A stretch of 64,000 nt of DNA from CAZBMD01 sp964493325 (GTDB lineage Bacteria > Babelota > Babeliae > Babelales > RVW-14), in contig CAZBMD010000005.1 of NCBI GenBank assembly GCA_964493325.1, positions 1-64,000 of the forward strand, read 5' to 3'. Shown here piece after piece: positions 61,556 to 64,000 of the stretch. A program made the translations under genes and the position numbers. The first letter of the stretch is position 1; every line of letters begins with the position of its first letter. The notes under the pieces were generated by a model. It searched no databases, had not been told where the DNA came from, and saw nothing but the letters and a program-made list of their open reading frames with translations.

Positions 61556-62479
61556 TTAAGCGGCTGCCGAAACTGCCGGCTCTGTTTTTGTTACCGTTGT
61601 TACTTTGGTTTTTGAAGATCTACCACGAGGACTTTTTGATCCAACCTTTTTCACCGATTTTTTAGGCGCAGATTTTGCAGGCTTTTTAACTGCAGATTTT
61701 GTAGATTTTTTAGCTGGCGATTTTGCAGATTTTTTAGCCTTTGGTGAAGCTGATTTTTTTGTCGTTGCTTTTGACTTTGCTGACTTTGATGCACGCGCAG
61801 TTTTTTTAACAACTTTTTTTGCTGTAGTTTTTGCTGTACTTGCTTCAACTGCTGGAGCTGCTGAAGCTACATCGGTACTAGCAGTTTTTGCAGCAACTGA
61901 TACAACAGGTGCTTCGGTTTTTTTAAAAATAGAAGCATCTATTTGTTTGACCCATCGACCATCAGAAAGCTGTGCAACCAATGCGCCTTTAGCAAGCGAG
62001 AGATTATCAAGCCCCTCTGCAGGCTTACCATCAGCAGCAACTGCTTGAATCCATTTGCCATCTTTAAACTGGAACAGCTTATTTTCAAACGTTCCCCACA
62101 TTTGCTTGTCATTCAAGACATACACCTTAGAAAGCTTTGGGGCTCCTGCAACAGAAACCCATTTTTCGCCTTGCAACATAAATATCTCATTGTCATCACT
62201 GACAGCAAGAATTGTTCCATCGTTGCCGATAGCAGCAGATTTTGCCTTGCTCCCTGGAATCAACTTCCATGTTGTGCCATCGATGCGAAAAATTTCGCCA
62301 GAATCTTTCCATGCAATCATATTTTTTTTGTCAGCAACATCATAGCCAACAAATTTATTGTCAGATGAAATTTCTTTCCAAGACCCTTTTGCTGCAAAGC
62401 AGTTACCAGCAAAGCTGATAGCAAGCGCTCCAGCAAGGAGCCGCCATGCACATTGTGCACGATTGTTTTTAATACTCAT
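61556..62479 (-). CDS. Exported tectonin-like protein with histone-H1-like lysine tail (second copy)
   Basis: 307 residues from the ATG at 62479, with AAAGGG six bases upstream. Signal peptide ends near ISFAGNCFAA. Residues 27-180 hold tectonin-type repeats: GSWKEISSDNKFVGYDVADK, GEIFRIDGTTWKLI, AAIGNDGTILAVSDDNEIF, MWGTFENKLFQFKDGKW. The tail from about 212 to 300 is made of KKSAK/PAKKS repeats rich in K, S and A. It is a paralogue of the 51254-52240 protein with a different tail sequence. Lies 43 bases after the partial gene at 62523. Confidence 0.83.
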   Translation of the reverse strand: MSIKNNRAQCAWRLLAGALAISFAGNCFAAKGSWKEISSDNKFVGYDVADKKNMIAWKDSGEIFRIDGTTWKLIPGSKAKSAAIGNDGTILAVSDDNEIFMLQGEKWVSVAGAPKLSKVYVLNDKQMWGTFENKLFQFKDGKWIQAVAADGKPAEGLDNLSLAKGALVAQLSDGRWVKQIDASIFKKTEAPVVSVAAKTASTDVASAAPAVEASTAKTTAKKVVKKTARASKSAKSKATTKKSASPKAKKSAKSPAKKSTKSAVKKPAKSAPKKSVKKVGSKSPRGRSSKTKVTTVTKTEPAVSAAA

Positions 62480-62522
62480 GAACATCCCTTTCATAAATTT
62501 TATTCCTTTTTTAATTCACGAG

Positions 62523-64000
62523 CTACGCTGGTACCGCGGATGGCTTTTCAGCCGGCTTTACAGTCTCAGGCGCTGGTTTTGCTTCTGAGGCAGAAACTGC
62601 TGCCACAGGAGCTGTTGGTTCAACCGGTTTTGTTTCTACGGCTGGGGCCGTCGTTTCTGTTGTTGGAACTACTTTTTTTGTTTTTACAGGACGCTTGCTT
62701 ACCGATCGTTTACCCGATTTTGATGCAGCTTTTTTCGCTACAGCTTTTTTAGGCGCGGACTTTTTGGCTGCTGATTTTTTAGGAGCTGATTTTTTGGTTG
62801 CTGATTTTTTAGGAGCTCGCTTGGTAACTGTCTTGGTTTTTTTAGTTACAACTTTTTTTGCAGGAGCAACTACTGCATCAACTGCAGGTTTTGCTTCAGC
62901 GCCAGGAACAGAGAGCACTGCCGCTTTGTCTACAGGCTTTGCTTCAACTTCACCAAGCTTTGCAAGCGGAACAACAGGAGCAATTACTGGTTCTTCAAAA
63001 GTGAAGATACGACCATCTGTACTGAGCGCTGTCAAACCACTGTCTGTCATCTTGATATGTTTAAAGGTTACGCCAGCAGGCATATCTTGCTTAACCCATG
63101 GATCTTTAGACATGGTTCCTGGTTGACGGTAGAAAAGAACACCATCTTTAAGCGCGTAGAACACATGCTCTGATTGACCATCACGTACACGAACACCAAC
63201 AGTCATGTCGCTACCTTTAAAGCCTTCTTCTTCAAATCCTGTTGGCACACTAATCGCCGGTTTTGTATCAGTTGAAGCAGGCGTCGCCGCAGGAGTTGTT
63301 GTAGAAGGTGCTGCTGGGGTAGTAGAAGGGGTTGCTGCAGGAGTTGTTACCTCTGCCGAAGCTGCTGACTCATCAATTTTTACAGCGCCTTTAATCTCGA
63401 TATTTTTTATTTCAACCTTGACTGCGCCACCGCCAAAACCAACATATTTAACAAACTTTAATGGGTTTGAATCAACAAACTTGCCAATAATGCTCTTGCC
63501 AAGTTCTCGACCACGACCATACCATACAGTACCTTGGTCAACTTGAATCCAGTATGAGCCCCATTCTTGGCCATCGGCTGGTTCACCACCAGAAAGAAGC
63601 GCTTTTGGATCGCCATTTTTCTTTACATCAACAACAAACGGAGCACTCTCGTATGAGAATTCTCTGTCAATTATGTCATATTTCTTGGTATGACCAATAA
63701 CCGTCTTGGTATTAAAATCCTTACCTATGGTGACATGATACATACCCGAAGACAGCTGCTTTGCAACTGGCGAAAACGCTATTGCAAGGCGTCGTTTTGC
63801 TCGAGCATCAAACACAACCGATCCAGAACCTTCTACCGGGAACTTCCAGCTTTCACTGAATGTCAAATTGCGGTTCAAAATTGGGTGGTAGGTAAACTCT
63901 GAACTACCAGCCACTTTTGCAGCTTCTGCTACAGCCGCAGCCACAAGCTCAGGTTTTCTTTCTACCGGCGCTTCAGCTGGCTTTGTATCAGCAGGCTTGA
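62523..64000 (-). CDS. Methyltransf_FA-like and tectonin-like protein with lysine tail (5' end outside window)
   Basis: The frame is open to the window edge on the N-terminal side (K-P-A-D-T-K-P-A-E-rich), so the start is outside; 491 codons are seen. The visible part begins with a proline/alanine/glutamate stretch. Next comes a Methyltransf_FA-like domain (LTFSESWKFPVEGSGSVVF, YWIQVDQGTVWYGRGRELG, VKYVGFGGG), then an alanine/threonine/proline linker, a short tectonin-like part (MTVGVRVRDGQSEHVFYALK, GVLFYRQPG), and a tail with KKSATKKSAPKKS-type repeats and SKRPVKTKK. The C-terminus returns to A, P, E and T. Same architecture as the last 400 residues of the 52287 protein. Confidence 0.8.
   Translation of the reverse strand, partial: KPADTKPAEAPVERKPELVAAAVAEAAKVAGSSEFTYHPILNRNLTFSESWKFPVEGSGSVVFDARAKRRLAIAFSPVAKQLSSGMYHVTIGKDFNTKTVIGHTKKYDIIDREFSYESAPFVVDVKKNGDPKALLSGGEPADGQEWGSYWIQVDQGTVWYGRGRELGKSIIGKFVDSNPLKFVKYVGFGGGAVKVEIKNIEIKGAVKIDESAASAEVTTPAATPSTTPAAPSTTTPAATPASTDTKPAISVPTGFEEEGFKGSDMTVGVRVRDGQSEHVFYALKDGVLFYRQPGTMSKDPWVKQDMPAGVTFKHIKMTDSGLTALSTDGRIFTFEEPVIAPVVPLAKLGEVEAKPVDKAAVLSVPGAEAKPAVDAVVAPAKKVVTKKTKTVTKRAPKKSATKKSAPKKSAAKKSAPKKAVAKKAASKSGKRSVSKRPVKTKKVVPTTETTAPAVETKPVEPTAPVAAVSASEAKPAPETVKPAEKPSAVPA

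Overview
This 64 kb, AT-rich window looks like chromosome from a reduced-genome Gram-negative-type bacterium that lives in or on a eukaryotic cell. The best guess is Candidatus Dependentiae (TM6, Babeliae). That placement is inferred from three things: few metabolic genes, many exported proteins with eukaryote-like domains, and an imported amino-acid supply. No rRNA or phylogenetic marker was compared. No phage, insertion sequence or CRISPR array was found.

Layout. (1) 1-14864, minus strand: a partial repeat-protein gene, then an apparent operon of six exported proteins. Four tandem paralogues carry a seven-bladed WD40-like propeller followed by a right-handed beta-helix-like module of about 200 residues. 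A fifth has the module without a propeller, and a sixth has three copies. (2) 15127-19615: a membrane-anchored glycosyltransferase and, convergent to it, two exported proteins ending in an endosialidase-type (S74) intramolecular chaperone. (3) 19774-22896: a yebC-yicC-GT9-tfoX operon. (4) 23132-26945: two small membrane-anchored proteins, a 600-base gene-poor stretch and a polar amino-acid ABC importer. (5) 27024-29063: an exported protein with 11-residue SNALL repeats plus the same beta-helix module. (6) 29363-35276: three tandem exported proteins closely resembling eukaryotic cytosolic phospholipase A2, followed by a site-2-protease-like membrane protein. (7) 35250-39070: housekeeping genes (ruvB, tRNA-Lys, tRNA-Leu, a divergent trigger factor, rpmH-rnpA-yidD). 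(8) 39301-46256: an M16 metallopeptidase, a heptosyltransferase-like GT9, a TolC-family protein and an exported protein with a possible macro domain. (9) 46472-49706: dcd divergent from thyA-folA and a multispan membrane protein, then a nitroreductase. (10) 49699-64000: exported proteins with tectonin-like, beta-trefoil and Methyltransf_FA-like domains and histone-H1-like lysine-rich tails, interleaved with three small paralogous membrane proteins, asnS and an exported caspase-fold protease candidate.

How it fits together. The core genes cover translation, DNA repair, thymidylate synthesis, envelope glycan assembly and nutrient import. More than half of the coding length encodes proteins with signal peptides and repeat or lytic domains. 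The most economical reading is an intracellular parasite displaying or secreting host-directed proteins: phospholipases to break host membranes, propeller and beta-helix surface proteins that diversify by duplication and recombination, and polycationic proteins of unknown target. All functional statements about host interaction are inference.
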